Assembly: GCA_020723995.1 (NCBI GenBank) | Contig: DYHT01000011.1 | Coordinates: forward strand, 1 to 52,107 | Length of the DNA stretch: 52,107 nt | Source of the DNA: Chloroflexus sp. | Lineage (GTDB): Bacteria > Chloroflexota > Anaerolineae > Anaerolineales > Villigracilaceae | Reading direction: 5' to 3' | Part shown: in pieces, positions 32,183 through 42,228 of the stretch | Position numbering within the stretch: the first letter of the stretch is position 1 | Layout: each line of letters opens with the position of its first letter | Position numbers and translations under genes: made by a program | The notes under the pieces: model-generated | The model's database searches: none | What the model saw: the letters and a program-made list of their open reading frames with translations, nothing else | What the model was told of the DNA's origin: nothing

Positions 32183-33190
32183 TTATTTTTTCGCCTTGTC
32201 GGCCAATTTCAACAGGATGAATAGAGCTGGCGCGCCAGCCGAAACCCATGCGCCGACCAGGGCATACCGCACGTAACGCAAAATGTATGGCAGCAGCGCT
32301 TCCCCGTCGGGAACGAAGAGTCCAAAGAGCACTTTCAAGCCGATGTAGAACACCAGCACACCGACCATTCCAAGCACGTAACGCAGGATGCGCTTCCAGG
32401 CCGGGCCGGTCGTGCTGAACACGCCCCGGCGGTTGAACCAAGCCAGGCCAGTCAGCAGGCCGAAAAGGGTCGCGGCGGGGGTGATCGCCCCGCTCAACCC
32501 GACCGGGTCGGGGAGTTCGCCTTGCGGGAAGGCCTGGGCGGCATTTTGCAGCCAGATTGCCGGGATCTGCCAATTGGCCCGCAACCAAAGAAAACCTGGC
32601 AGGCTCACCAGGATCATGAACAGCGAAGCCGAAAACGCCAGTAGAATTTGCTGGCCCAATGTGCGTTTCTCGAGCCAGGCCGCCGCCGCTCCCCAAAAAC
32701 GAAGAGTAAGCCACAGCAACAGCCCGCCGATGAGCCAGCCGAGGATCACATCGTGCGGAAAGTGCACAGCTAGGTACAGGCGCGAGAGACCGATCAGGAA
32801 AATAATGAGCACAGCCGCCCACCAGGCCCACTTTCTCTTTATCCCGCAAGCCAACATGCCCCACACACCCGCGGCAGTCTGGGCGTGGCCGGACGGCACG
32901 CCGAAGGATGTTTCAAAGTCGAAGGCTCTCACTTGCGTGCTGAACCAGTAGGGGCGCGGGCCGTGGAAGGCCAGTTTGAGGGCATGGTTCACGCCGCTGC
33001 TCAAAAGCAGGATCACGCCCACCCGCAGGCCGAGGCCGGCGTCCACACACCAATACAGCGCCGGCAGGAGCAGCAGGAAGAACTCTTCTATCCCCAGAAA
33101 GGAGAAGAACTTCATTGGCAGAGTCAGCCAGTCCCCCAGGCTCTGCAAGGCAGCGATCAAGTTAATCCCGCCGTTTAGAATGGTTTCCAT
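32183..33190 (-). CDS. PAP2 family phosphatase, membrane
   Basis: A 335-residue PAP2-type phosphatase. The catalytic pieces are KLAFHGPRPYW, SFGVPSGHAQTA and SRLYLAVHFPHDVILGW (C1-C3), with general acid and base histidines in PSGHA and HFPHD. About nine TM segments are visible. Such proteins dephosphorylate lipid phosphates or undecaprenyl diphosphate at the membrane. The ATG at 33190 follows AGGAGGTGTTCT and is preferred over an upstream Met. It is divergent from the transglutaminase-like gene. Confidence 0.9.
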   Translation of the reverse strand: METILNGGINLIAALQSLGDWLTLPMKFFSFLGIEEFFLLLLPALYWCVDAGLGLRVGVILLLSSGVNHALKLAFHGPRPYWFSTQVRAFDFETSFGVPSGHAQTAAGVWGMLACGIKRKWAWWAAVLIIFLIGLSRLYLAVHFPHDVILGWLIGGLLLWLTLRFWGAAAAWLEKRTLGQQILLAFSASLFMILVSLPGFLWLRANWQIPAIWLQNAAQAFPQGELPDPVGLSGAITPAATLFGLLTGLAWFNRRGVFSTTGPAWKRILRYVLGMVGVLVFYIGLKVLFGLFVPDGEALLPYILRYVRYALVGAWVSAGAPALFILLKLADKAKK

Positions 33191-33244
33191 AGAACACCTC
33201 CTCAAGAATTGACGAATAAGTGATTCATATTGTACACTCGAAGT

Positions 33245-35605
33245 ATGGAAAACGAGTCAACGCGCTGGTGGGATATTCCGGCTGCTGCCATTCTATTTAT
33301 CGCCTTACAGACCTCGGCCGGACGCCTGGTGGTGGCCGGCTGGGCGCCAGGTTTGGAAGCCGCTGCTTTCCTGTCCGCCTTGGGCGTCCTGCTCGGCCTT
33401 GCGCTCGGGAAAAGCCGCTTCAAACGCAAGCCGGTCATCATGCTGTCATTGGGGTACAGCCTTTTTTTTATCCCATGGATGCTCGGCCAGATCATGTATG
33501 GTAAGATCGAGTGGGACGAACGTCTGCTCAGCCTGTTGGGCCGGCTGGCCGATTCGCTGGTCTTATTCCTGAACCGCCAACCCGTACAGGACCCTTTTCT
33601 GTTCATCGCCTTTTCCGCACTCGTTTTCTGGAGCTTGAGCCTGGTGGCCGGATATTCGTTGACGCGTCACGCCCATTACCTCTCAGCCATCCTGCCAGCC
33701 GGCATCGTCCTGTTCCTCGTCCAGTTGTACGACCCATTTGTTGCGGGACGTGCCGGCTACCTGGCGTTCTACTTATTCCTGTGCCTGACTCTGTTGGGTC
33801 GGTTGAACTATCTGCGCAAGCGCAGCTTCTGGAAGGAACAACAGTTCAAGTTTTCTTATGATGCGGTCATGGATTTGAATAGTGCAATGCTGTTCTCGGC
33901 CGCCATTTTGATCTTCCTGGCATGGATGCTGCCCTCGCCGGTTCAACCACTCGAGGTTGCAAGAAACCTCTGGCAACGCATCTCCCATCCCTGGCAAACT
34001 ACCATCAATGATTTGGGCAACATTGTCGCCGGGCTGGAGGGCGGCGCCAGCGGTGTCAGCTACGACTATTACGGGGACACACTGGAGCTGGGGCAGAATG
34101 CGGCCACAGGGGATACGGGCATCTTCACAGTCAAAGTGCCCGCGCAGAAGAACATCTCCCGTTATTACTGGCGTGTGCGCAGCTATGACCGCTACGAGAA
34201 CAATAAATGGGGCAATGCTGCCTCGAGCACCCTGGACTTTTCCCCGGCGAAAGACTCGCTGACCATCCCGAACGCGGATGGAGCGATCAAAGCGGAATAC
34301 ACCTTCACCAATACCCAGCCGCAAATCAGCAACCTGTATACACCGCTCAATCCAGTCTGGGTCAGCAGGCCGGGTGAAATATTCTTCGTGCGCGTCTCAG
34401 AGTCCGTGCTGGAACCCATCCTGTTCCGCGCCTACCCGGCCATTCGCGCCGGTGAGAAGTACATGGTACAGTCGCTCGATTTCAATCCGACCGTCAAACA
34501 ACTGAGGCAAGCTGGCACAGATTACCCCGATTGGGTCACCCGGCGCTACCTGCAACTCCCCAAGAACATCTCGCCGCGCATCCTGGAGCTGGCGCAAGAA
34601 TTGACTCGGAATGAGACTACGCCTTACGACAAAGCCAATGCCATCACCGATTACCTGAGACGGGAGATCCGCTATGCAAAAGAAGTGCCTCATACACCAC
34701 TCGGTCAGACCAGCCTGGATTGGTTCCTATTTAACCACAAAGAGGGTTTTTGTAGCTATTACGCCACCGCAGAGGTGATCCTGTTGCGCGCCGCCGGCAT
34801 CCCGGCGCGCATGGCAGTCGGCTTTGCACAAGGGGAATTGGATGAGACCAGGCCGGATCTCTGGTCAATCGCCCGCGAAAACGCGCATGCCTGGCCCGAA
34901 GTTTATTTTCCACACATCGGCTGGGTGCAATTCGAGCCGACCGCGGCCCAACAGCCGCTCTACCGTCCGAGCGGCATCGACACTGGGACCGATATCCTTC
35001 CCGGCATTCCAAATTTCGAAGAACAGGCAGACGCCCTCACCCCCGCAGAAAACCACGAGGCCTCAGATGAAGGGACCGGCTCCGCGTCTGGCGGAACGCG
35101 GCGATTGGCATGCTGGCAAATCATTATCCTGAGTCTCGGACTGGCGGCGGCAGTCGGGCTGGGAATCCTGGCCGGCCGAGTATGTGCGGCGCGGCAGCGA
35201 CGCGGGCGTAAAAATCCCCCCATCCCCGTGCCAATCCGCTTGAAAGCCACATTGGAGAGGCTCTCGCTCACCCCGCCGCGCTGGTTGGAACGCTGGGCTT
35301 ATCTGGCCGCTTTGACGTCGATGGAACGCGCCTTCGGCGTGGTCTATCGCAGCCTGCGTCGACTGGGAGGCAACTCCTCCCCCAGCCGGACGCCCGCCGA
35401 AGCTGCCGACACACTGACCGAACTGCTGCCGGAGGCCGCCCCCGCCATCCAGACTCTGCTCAGTGAATATGAGCATACGGTTTACAGCCTGCGACCGGGT
35501 AGCATCCCACTTGCCCGCCGCGCCAGCACGAGCATCCGCAAAAAAGCCAGCCGGGCGGCAACTCGCAAGCTGCTGGCTACCCTGAAGCAATTCATTTACT
35601 CTTAG
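33245..35605 (+). CDS. Transglutaminase-like membrane protein (TgpA type)
   Basis: A 786-residue protein with N-terminal TM helices (about 1-240, four to six segments), a soluble region, the transglutaminase core and a late TM helix (LACWQIIILSLGLAAAVGLG, about 620-640), then a DUF4129-like tail. The catalytic triad is readable: Cys in HKEGFCSYYATAEVILLRAA, His in RENAHAWPEVYF and Asp/Glu in GWVQFEPT. Homologues act as membrane-bound peptidases or transamidases. The role here is unknown. The start at ATG 33245 lacks a good ribosome binding site. Confidence 0.85.
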   Translation: MENESTRWWDIPAAAILFIALQTSAGRLVVAGWAPGLEAAAFLSALGVLLGLALGKSRFKRKPVIMLSLGYSLFFIPWMLGQIMYGKIEWDERLLSLLGRLADSLVLFLNRQPVQDPFLFIAFSALVFWSLSLVAGYSLTRHAHYLSAILPAGIVLFLVQLYDPFVAGRAGYLAFYLFLCLTLLGRLNYLRKRSFWKEQQFKFSYDAVMDLNSAMLFSAAILIFLAWMLPSPVQPLEVARNLWQRISHPWQTTINDLGNIVAGLEGGASGVSYDYYGDTLELGQNAATGDTGIFTVKVPAQKNISRYYWRVRSYDRYENNKWGNAASSTLDFSPAKDSLTIPNADGAIKAEYTFTNTQPQISNLYTPLNPVWVSRPGEIFFVRVSESVLEPILFRAYPAIRAGEKYMVQSLDFNPTVKQLRQAGTDYPDWVTRRYLQLPKNISPRILELAQELTRNETTPYDKANAITDYLRREIRYAKEVPHTPLGQTSLDWFLFNHKEGFCSYYATAEVILLRAAGIPARMAVGFAQGELDETRPDLWSIARENAHAWPEVYFPHIGWVQFEPTAAQQPLYRPSGIDTGTDILPGIPNFEEQADALTPAENHEASDEGTGSASGGTRRLACWQIIILSLGLAAAVGLGILAGRVCAARQRRGRKNPPIPVPIRLKATLERLSLTPPRWLERWAYLAALTSMERAFGVVYRSLRRLGGNSSPSRTPAEAADTLTELLPEAAPAIQTLLSEYEHTVYSLRPGSIPLARRASTSIRKKASRAATRKLLATLKQFIYS

Positions 35606-35629
35606 TTAAGGGTCTATAAAAAATCCTTT

Positions 35630-35715
35630 TTTTGGTCATGCTGAGGGCGCACCTTGTCCGAAGCATCCCCTCCCACTGCGCGGAGACCCTGCGACAGGAT
35701 TTCGACAGGCGAAAC
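35630..35715. repeat. TCATGCTGAGG-type dispersed repeat
   Basis: TTGGTCATGCTGAGGGCGCA, later CCGAAGCATCCCCTCC, and GCGACAGGATTTCGACAGGC lie between convergent genes. It resembles the CTGAGCCTGTCGAAGG family. No coding sequence is evident. Confidence 0.4.
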
Positions 35716-35752
35716 CTAAAGCCCAGGGCAGTTACTTTGGTCGCAATGGCAT

Positions 35753-36856
35753 TTAACCTGTCTCCGAATAGCAGCAAACCAACTGCACCAACTGCTCCAT
35801 CCCATGCGTTAACGGCTTGATATTGATCGTTTCGTGCAACGTATGCGCGCCCGAGCCGGTTGTCAGTCCAATGGTGACAGCCGGATAGCCGCGGCTGAGC
35901 GGGATGTTGGCATCTGTCGAGCCGATGTTCAGGTCAGGCAGCACGCCCTGCTTGCGCAAACATTCCTGCGCGGCCTGAACCAAAGGATGGTCGGCCGGTA
36001 TCTCGCCCACTAGGCGCTGGCCGATGATTTCGACGCCGGCTGCCACCCCGGCGCGTTCCATGCCGCGCGCTAGAGCCTCGACTTGCCGCGAGACATCCAG
36101 GAGCATCTGCGTGCTTTCCGAGCGCAAGTCCAGCTCCAGCGCGGCCTCGGCTGCGATGGTGTTTACCGATGTGCCTCCGTAAATTTTCCCAACGTTTAGC
36201 GTGGTACGCGGTTTGGCAGGCAGCCTGAGCGCAGTGATTTGCACCGCCAGGGCCGTCAATTCATGGACAGCCGAAGGCTGTCCGTAATCCGCCCATGAAT
36301 GCCCTCCGGCTGTTTTTATGTTGATCCGGTAACGGCGCACCCCAAGCGCGCGGTGATAGACATGCCCCAACGCCATGCCCTCCAGGACCAGGTACGCCCG
36401 CGCTGCATCCTCAAAACGATCCACGACCGCCTGCATCCCACGCAGGTCACCCAATCCCTCTTCACACACATCCGCGACCAGCCAGAGATCGCCCGCTAAA
36501 CTGACTCCCCGCTCACGCAACGCCCAGACCAATCCAAGCAAGCCGGCCACGCCAATGGCATTGTCTCCAATGCCTGGCCCGGAGATGCGCTCCGCCTGGC
36601 GGAAGACGCGCAGGTCGGTATTCGCCGGAAAGACTGAATCCAGGTGGGCGCTGACGACCAGCGGGCGGGCGTCACCGCTGCCGGGCAGGCGCGCCAACAC
36701 GTTCCCGCTGGTATCCAGGGTTACATCCTGCAATGCCTCTTTCAAGAACTGGCTGCGCACGAATTCAGCGCGCTGCCGCTCGTGAAAAGTCGGCGCGGGG
36801 ATTTGTTGAATGGCGATTGCCAGGTCGAGCAGGCGGGAGATGAGATCAGACATCAT
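35753..36856 (-). CDS. M20 family metallopeptidase
   Basis: A 367-residue M20-type peptidase. Metal and catalytic sites show as VVSAHLDSVFP (His/Asp), GPGIGDNAIGVAG (Asp), DVCEEGLGDLRG (Glu pair) and THE-like HTLHETINI near the C-terminus. A dimerisation domain with GGHSWADYGQPSAVHEL lies in the middle. The family removes amino acids or acyl groups from small peptides. The ATG at 36856 or 36853 is the likely start. An earlier in-frame Met lies in the repeat at 36864-36913. Confidence 0.88.
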   Translation of the reverse strand: MMSDLISRLLDLAIAIQQIPAPTFHERQRAEFVRSQFLKEALQDVTLDTSGNVLARLPGSGDARPLVVSAHLDSVFPANTDLRVFRQAERISGPGIGDNAIGVAGLLGLVWALRERGVSLAGDLWLVADVCEEGLGDLRGMQAVVDRFEDAARAYLVLEGMALGHVYHRALGVRRYRINIKTAGGHSWADYGQPSAVHELTALAVQITALRLPAKPRTTLNVGKIYGGTSVNTIAAEAALELDLRSESTQMLLDVSRQVEALARGMERAGVAAGVEIIGQRLVGEIPADHPLVQAAQECLRKQGVLPDLNIGSTDANIPLSRGYPAVTIGLTTGSGAHTLHETINIKPLTHGMEQLVQLVCCYSETG

Positions 36857-36863
36857 GAAACTC

Positions 36864-36913
36864 GTAGGGTGGGATTCCAATCCCGCCGCTTGGCGGGTAA
36901 GAAACCCGCCCTA
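36864..36913. repeat. GTAGGGTGGGATT-type hairpin repeat
   Basis: GTAGGGTGGGATTCCAATCC and GCGGGTAAGAAACCCGCCCTAC form a long imperfect stem-loop. A fragment (GTAGGGTGGGATT) recurs at 41772, just after another gene. It lies in the leader of the M20 peptidase gene. Confidence 0.7.
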
Positions 36914-36938
36914 CAATTGCTCTGCGCGGTTCCTTCTT

Positions 36939-37943
36939 TCACACTTGCCGCACGATCTCGGCCAGCGAATTGAGCCGCGCTTGCGCCAGGCCGGGCAATG
37001 CTTCCAGGGCGTGAAATGCGCCACTGCCTTCGATGGTCATGGAGGCCGAAACATTGCCATGCAAAACCGCGCGTAGGGGGTCGTAGGTCTGTTGGTAACC
37101 GGCCAGGAAGCCGCCGCAAAACGAATCACCGGCCCCGGTCGGGTCAGCCAGGTGGGCCGGATAGGCCGGGATTTCCCAACGTTTACGCGCGGGTGCATCG
37201 TAGAGCATTTGACCACGCCCGCCGCGTTTGATGACGATCAATTCGCAACCCTGCGCGGCCAGCGCTTCCGCCATCTCCCACAGATCGTTGCTATGGCCCC
37301 AAAACAAAGCCCGGATTTCTTCCTCGGAGGGCAGAAAAGCTGTCAGGCCTTGCAGCAAGCGGCGGACATCCGGCCAGGCCGCCGGGGTCATATAGGCCGC
37401 GCACGGGTCGAGGCTCAGCGTGGTGGCGCGCGTTTGCCTGAAGGCCGGCATCAGGCGGTTATGAGTCAAATAATCCAGCGGGCAGAGGTGCACGGCGCTG
37501 GCATCCAGGTAATCTTTGGGAATGTCCAGCGGGCGCGGCGAGGCCGGTTCGACCCTCTTATCGTCATCATGGACCTCGGCCGGTGGCTGGTAGCCCAACA
37601 GTGCTTTGGGGTAAGGCAGCCCCAGGCGGGCGAAATGGGCGACCGGGTTATTGCGCTTGGGCGTGAGAAGGTCAAGGTAAGCCTGAAAGAAGCGCAAGTC
37701 CAGGTGTTCCGGCAGGATGCGAATACCGCGCGTGTCCAAACCGCGTTGCTCGAAGACGCGCAACCATTCGCGGGGATAGTCCTCGCCGACGCGCGCCAGC
37801 AGCCCGATACTCCCCTCCCAGGCAGCCAACCCTGCCGCAGCATATAACAAATCGCCTCCCGGGACATCAACCAGGGGAGGCCCCACAGGAGGCAGCAGAT
37901 AATCGCGCCGCAGACGACCAACGATAACGAAAGTCGGGTACAT
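36939..37943 (-). CDS. PfkB family carbohydrate kinase
   Basis: A 334-residue PfkB-type sugar kinase. The N-terminal signature GGDLLYAAAGLAAWEGSIGLLARVGED and the anion-hole motif ADPTGAGDSFCGGFLAGY (catalytic Asp, about residue 270) are present. It phosphorylates a sugar, nucleoside or similar alcohol with ATP. The central insert (RLGLPYPKALLGYQPPAEVHDD) is unusual, so substrate is open. It may be cotranscribed with the histidine kinase, which ends 12 bases upstream; a TTG at 37955 would overlap nothing but adds four residues. Confidence 0.85.
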   Translation of the reverse strand: MYPTFVIVGRLRRDYLLPPVGPPLVDVPGGDLLYAAAGLAAWEGSIGLLARVGEDYPREWLRVFEQRGLDTRGIRILPEHLDLRFFQAYLDLLTPKRNNPVAHFARLGLPYPKALLGYQPPAEVHDDDKRVEPASPRPLDIPKDYLDASAVHLCPLDYLTHNRLMPAFRQTRATTLSLDPCAAYMTPAAWPDVRRLLQGLTAFLPSEEEIRALFWGHSNDLWEMAEALAAQGCELIVIKRGGRGQMLYDAPARKRWEIPAYPAHLADPTGAGDSFCGGFLAGYQQTYDPLRAVLHGNVSASMTIEGSGAFHALEALPGLAQARLNSLAEIVRQV

Positions 37944-37955
37944 GGGCAACAACAA

Positions 37956-39314
37956 TCAGGTGATGAAGACCTTGTTGGCGGGTTCAGCCTGATCTGCATT
38001 ATGTGGAAGGATGAAACTGAAATTGCTGCCCTTGCCTTCCACACTCTCTGCCCAGATGCGTCCGCCATGCAGCTCGACCATCAGCCTGGCAACCGAAAGA
38101 CCCAGGCCCAGCCCACCGTGCTTGCGCGTCAGGTGCGATTCAGCCTGATAGAAGCGTTCGAAGATGTATGGCAGGTCTTTGGCTGAGATGCCAATCCCGT
38201 CATCAATAACCGAAACCCTGACATAGCCTGGAATCTGCTCGACGACGATCACAATATGCCCCCCCGAGTTGGTGAAGGCGATTGCATTCTTGACCAGGTT
38301 GTTCAGCACAATGGCAATCTTGGAGGCGTCACATGCCACCATCAGGCTCTGCCCTCCCGGAAGAGCCTGCCCTGAGCCGCTGCGTTGAGCTTGTCGAAAC
38401 GCTGTCGAAGGGACACCGGGACGGTGTGAGCCTGATGAAGAGTCTTCCTGGCCCAGCGCCACCCGCATAGAGATATTTTTTTGCCCGGCTTCTTCGTGGA
38501 AGGAATCCACGACTTCCTCGATGATGCGCTGCATGGAAATCGGGCGGCGGCGGATGCTGGCAATGCCGCGCCGGATATTATCCACGTTGGCAATGCTGTC
38601 AATGATCTCTTTCAAGCTCAGCGCGTTGCGCATGATAACATCCAACTCTGGATGATGCTCCTCGCCGATCGCCTCGCGCAGGGCAGTGGCGTGACCAATG
38701 ATGAGTCCGAGTGGCGTGCGCAGCTCGTGGGAGGCAATGGCGATAAAGTCGCTCTTCATCCGGTCGAGCTGCTTCATCTCATCGAAGGATTTCTGTATCT
38801 TGCTCATCTGGCGGGTGTTTTGCATTGCGATCGCGGCTTGCGAAGCAAGAGACTCTAGGAATGTGATGTCCTCTCCGGTATAATGACCTTGATTTGCCTT
38901 GTTGACTGCTTCCAGCACGCCCAGGATTTCGCCTTTATAAAGTATAGGCACAGCCGCCAGCGAGCGGGTCTGGAATTCTGCGGTCAGATCCACCACTTTG
39001 TAATGACGCGGGTCAGAGGCGACCACCGGCACGACAACGGGCTTGACGTTTTGGAAGACCCACCCGGCGATGCTGGCCTCCAGCGGGACTTTAACGGAAC
39101 GCAGCACGTCGCGATGGAACCAGGGCAACGCCAGGAAGCGAAGCTGGGTGCCCTCTTCGTCCGGTTCCATAATGGAGGCCACCTCGCTGCCCGTCAATTC
39201 ACTGGCAGCCGAAATGACGGATTGCAGGAAAGCATCAACTTCCATGGGGGTGCTCAGGTTACGGCTGACCTCCAGAAGGCGTTCCAGACGTTGGATTCGC
39301 TCGTTTTCAGACAT
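37956..39314 (-). CDS. GAF-domain sensor histidine kinase
   Basis: A 452-residue cytoplasmic sensor kinase without TM helices. A GAF domain (about 20-165, GILGVLEAVNKANQG-like) is followed by HisKA with H196 in FIAIASHELRTPLG, then the ATP-binding domain: N-box LNNLVKNAIAF, G1 VIDDGIGIS and G2 GGLGLGLSVARLMVELHGG. Residues about 291-323 are encoded by dispersed repeats (38350-38440), including TGCCCTGAGC and TGTCGAAGGG forms, an insertion between HisKA and HATPase. No response regulator is adjacent. Divergent from ino1. Confidence 0.9.
   Translation of the reverse strand: MSENERIQRLERLLEVSRNLSTPMEVDAFLQSVISAASELTGSEVASIMEPDEEGTQLRFLALPWFHRDVLRSVKVPLEASIAGWVFQNVKPVVVPVVASDPRHYKVVDLTAEFQTRSLAAVPILYKGEILGVLEAVNKANQGHYTGEDITFLESLASQAAIAMQNTRQMSKIQKSFDEMKQLDRMKSDFIAIASHELRTPLGLIIGHATALREAIGEEHHPELDVIMRNALSLKEIIDSIANVDNIRRGIASIRRRPISMQRIIEEVVDSFHEEAGQKNISMRVALGQEDSSSGSHRPGVPSTAFRQAQRSGSGQALPGGQSLMVACDASKIAIVLNNLVKNAIAFTNSGGHIVIVVEQIPGYVRVSVIDDGIGISAKDLPYIFERFYQAESHLTRKHGGLGLGLSVARLMVELHGGRIWAESVEGKGSNFSFILPHNADQAEPANKVFIT
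38350..38440. repeat. Dispersed repeat insertion inside the histidine kinase gene
   Basis: CTGCCCTGAGCCGCTGCGTT, GAGCTTGTCGAAACGCTGTC and GAAGGGACACCGGGACGGTG form a composite of the CCCTGAGC...GTCGAAGGG family. The reading frame stays open, adding about 33 residues at the linker to the ATP-binding domain. Confidence 0.7.
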
Positions 39315-39357
39315 AAGAGTATCTTCTCATTGATCTGCCGCCGGGGCGTAAGTCGAA

Positions 39358-39384
39358 TTTGCTATCCGACCTACGGATAGCAAA
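39358..39384. repeat. Hairpin between the kinase and ino1
   Basis: TTTGCTATCC and GGATAGCAAA form a perfect 10-bp stem around GACCTAC, lying between divergent genes. No promoter element is clear. Confidence 0.55.
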
Positions 39385-39498
39385 TCCCAGCGAGCCATAT
39401 ATAATCATCCGGGATTGTGCGTCGATTGGATTATACTGGATGTTGCACAAAATCGTGATTTAGAGAATCATTATATCGAAAAAAGGAGCACCAAAGCT

Positions 39499-40583
<1,085 letters not shown>

Positions 40584-40584
<1 letters not shown>

Positions 40585-40618
40585 ACAGTGAACAGTGAGC
40601 AGTTATCAGTGATCAGTT
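40584..40618. repeat. CAGTGAACAGTGA short tandem repeats
   Basis: GAACAGTGAACAGTGAGCAG, then TTATCAGTGATCAGTTAC. The same family supplies the N-terminal codons of the permease at 4025. Confidence 0.75.
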
Positions 40619-40640
40619 ACAGAGACTCAGACCCAAAATC

Positions 40641-41774
40641 ATGACCCGTATCCGGTTTTTGACGACCCTTGTCCTGTTCGCCGTTATTTTAGGCGCATGC
40701 GTCCCGGTAACGACGCCCGCGCCCACGCCCACGCCCAGCGCGACGCCGGTTCTCACGGCCATCGTCACTCTCGTCCCGACCGATACGCCCACGCCCACCG
40801 TGACTGCCATCCGCACGCCCCCGGCTCTGCCCGGCGTGTATCAGTCACCCTATCTGAATCCCCTGGACACCCCGCATACCTACATCGCCGACACGTGCCA
40901 GTATCTCAAAGCCAAATGGGACGCGAACAACGCCGCGCCCGGCACGGTGGTGATGGTCATCATGTTCCATTCCATCCTCAAAGCGGGAGATGAGCCAAGT
41001 GACTACAATCAGATCAGCGCCAGCGCGTTTGAAATATTGATGCGTGATCTGCACGAACAGAATTTTCAGGCGATCAACACCGGACAGTTGGCCAATTTTC
41101 TGGAGTATAACGCCAAAATTCCGCCCCGTTCCATCTTACTGGTGGTAGACGACCGCCATTATGCCCAGTATTTCAACACCTATTTCCGACCCTACTGGGA
41201 AGCGTATGGCTGGGCGGTGGTCAACTCGTGGATCAACCTCGACGACATCATCGGCGCGGCCGCCCTGCCCGACAACGTTGCGCTGGAAAACGAGGGCTGG
41301 GTGGATCACCAGTCACATGGTTTCGTGCACAACATCCCCATGTCCGACTCCTCCAGCGACGATTACCTCAAGGGCGAACTGCTCGGCTCAATGGAAGCCA
41401 TGCAGCACAACTTCGGCAAAACCCTCATCGCCATTATCTGGCCCGGCGGCGGGTTCGGCCTGCGTCCGGTTCAGGCCGCCCGACAGTATGGCTACCGGCT
41501 GGGCTTTACCATCAACCCGCGCGGCCCGTTGATGTTCAACTGGATTCCGCTGAGTGATAATCCCGACCCGCGGCGTCCCTCGTACATGCCCGAAGGCCTC
41601 GTCGGGGATCCGTTGATGGTCCTGCCGCGCTTCTGGTCCTATGACGCCGGCAAGCACATTGACGAGGTGCGACTGATCGGCCAGGAGGCGGCTGCCTATG
41701 CCGAGGCGAATAAGACTGTCGAATTGGGGTATTACGATATCGTCTGCGCGCCCACTTATGGGACGATTCCGTAG
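40641..41774 (+). CDS. Lipoprotein with polysaccharide-deacetylase-like domain
   Basis: A 377-residue lipoprotein: signal LTTLVLFAVILGAC (lipobox Cys at 20), a Thr/Pro-rich linker (TTPAPTPTPSATP..., about 25-62), and a NodB-like domain with ILLVVDDRHY (in place of TFDDG), HQSHGFVHN and IIWPGGGFGLRPVQAAR. The metal-binding Asp and both His look present, so it may be an active or altered carbohydrate esterase acting outside the membrane. Preceded by the repeat at 40584-40618. Confidence 0.75.
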   Translation: MTRIRFLTTLVLFAVILGACVPVTTPAPTPTPSATPVLTAIVTLVPTDTPTPTVTAIRTPPALPGVYQSPYLNPLDTPHTYIADTCQYLKAKWDANNAAPGTVVMVIMFHSILKAGDEPSDYNQISASAFEILMRDLHEQNFQAINTGQLANFLEYNAKIPPRSILLVVDDRHYAQYFNTYFRPYWEAYGWAVVNSWINLDDIIGAAALPDNVALENEGWVDHQSHGFVHNIPMSDSSSDDYLKGELLGSMEAMQHNFGKTLIAIIWPGGGFGLRPVQAARQYGYRLGFTINPRGPLMFNWIPLSDNPDPRRPSYMPEGLVGDPLMVLPRFWSYDAGKHIDEVRLIGQEAAAYAEANKTVELGYYDIVCAPTYGTIP

Positions 41775-41806
41775 GGTGGGATTCTTTCCCGCTGCCGCTG
41801 ATTCCT

Positions 41807-42148
41807 ATGCCCTGTCCATTCTGCAAAATCATCCAGCGCGAAGCGCCCGCAAAGATCCTTTACCGCGACCAGCAGGTGACCGCCTTCCATGACAGCCATC
41901 CGGTCGCGCCGGTGCACATCCTGATCGTCCCCAACCGGCACATCCTCTCGGTCAACGACCTAGAGGATGAAGATGAGCTGCTGATCGGGCATCTATTCAC
42001 GGTGGCGCGGGCACTGGCCAGGCAAGAAGGGATTGACAAGAACGGCTACCGGTTGATCGTCAACACCGGCGCGCACGGTGGCCAGACGGTTTTCCACCTG
42101 CATATGCACTTGATCGGCGGCCAGCGGATGCGACATCCGATCGGATAA
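41807..42148 (+). CDS. HIT family hydrolase
   Basis: A 113-residue histidine-triad protein of the HinT type. HLHMHLIGG gives the H-x-H-x-H-x-x nucleotide-binding motif near residue 97, after CPFCKIIQREAPAKILY and HPVAPVHILIVPNRHI. Such proteins hydrolyse purine nucleoside phosphoramidates and aminoacyl-AMP. No good ribosome binding site precedes the ATG, and a GTAGGGTGGGATT repeat fragment separates it from the upstream gene. Confidence 0.93.
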   Translation: MPCPFCKIIQREAPAKILYRDQQVTAFHDSHPVAPVHILIVPNRHILSVNDLEDEDELLIGHLFTVARALARQEGIDKNGYRLIVNTGAHGGQTVFHLHMHLIGGQRMRHPIG

Positions 42149-42154
42149 ACAAAC

Positions 42155-42220
42155 ATCCAGCAGTTCAACTGCTGGATTATCTAGCGGTTGAACTGCTGGA
42201 TTATTAGCCTGCTGGATTAT
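42155..42220. repeat. CAGCAGTTCAACTGCTG hairpin repeats
   Basis: ATCCAGCAGTT-C-AACTGCTGGAT is a perfect stem-loop, followed by two more GCTGGATTAT half-copies (to 42220). It lies between convergent genes and may stop transcription. Confidence 0.75.
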
Positions 42221-42228
42221 CCCTTCGT

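Noticed and set aside
36256-36300. GGACAGCCGAAGGCTGTCC hairpin as a repeat inserted in the M20 gene
   Set aside because: The encoded GGHSWADYGQPSAVHEL is the normal conserved sequence of this family, so no insertion is needed.
36864-36880. Upstream start of the M20 peptidase
   Set aside because: The extra residues are encoded by a dispersed repeat and lack a ribosome binding site.
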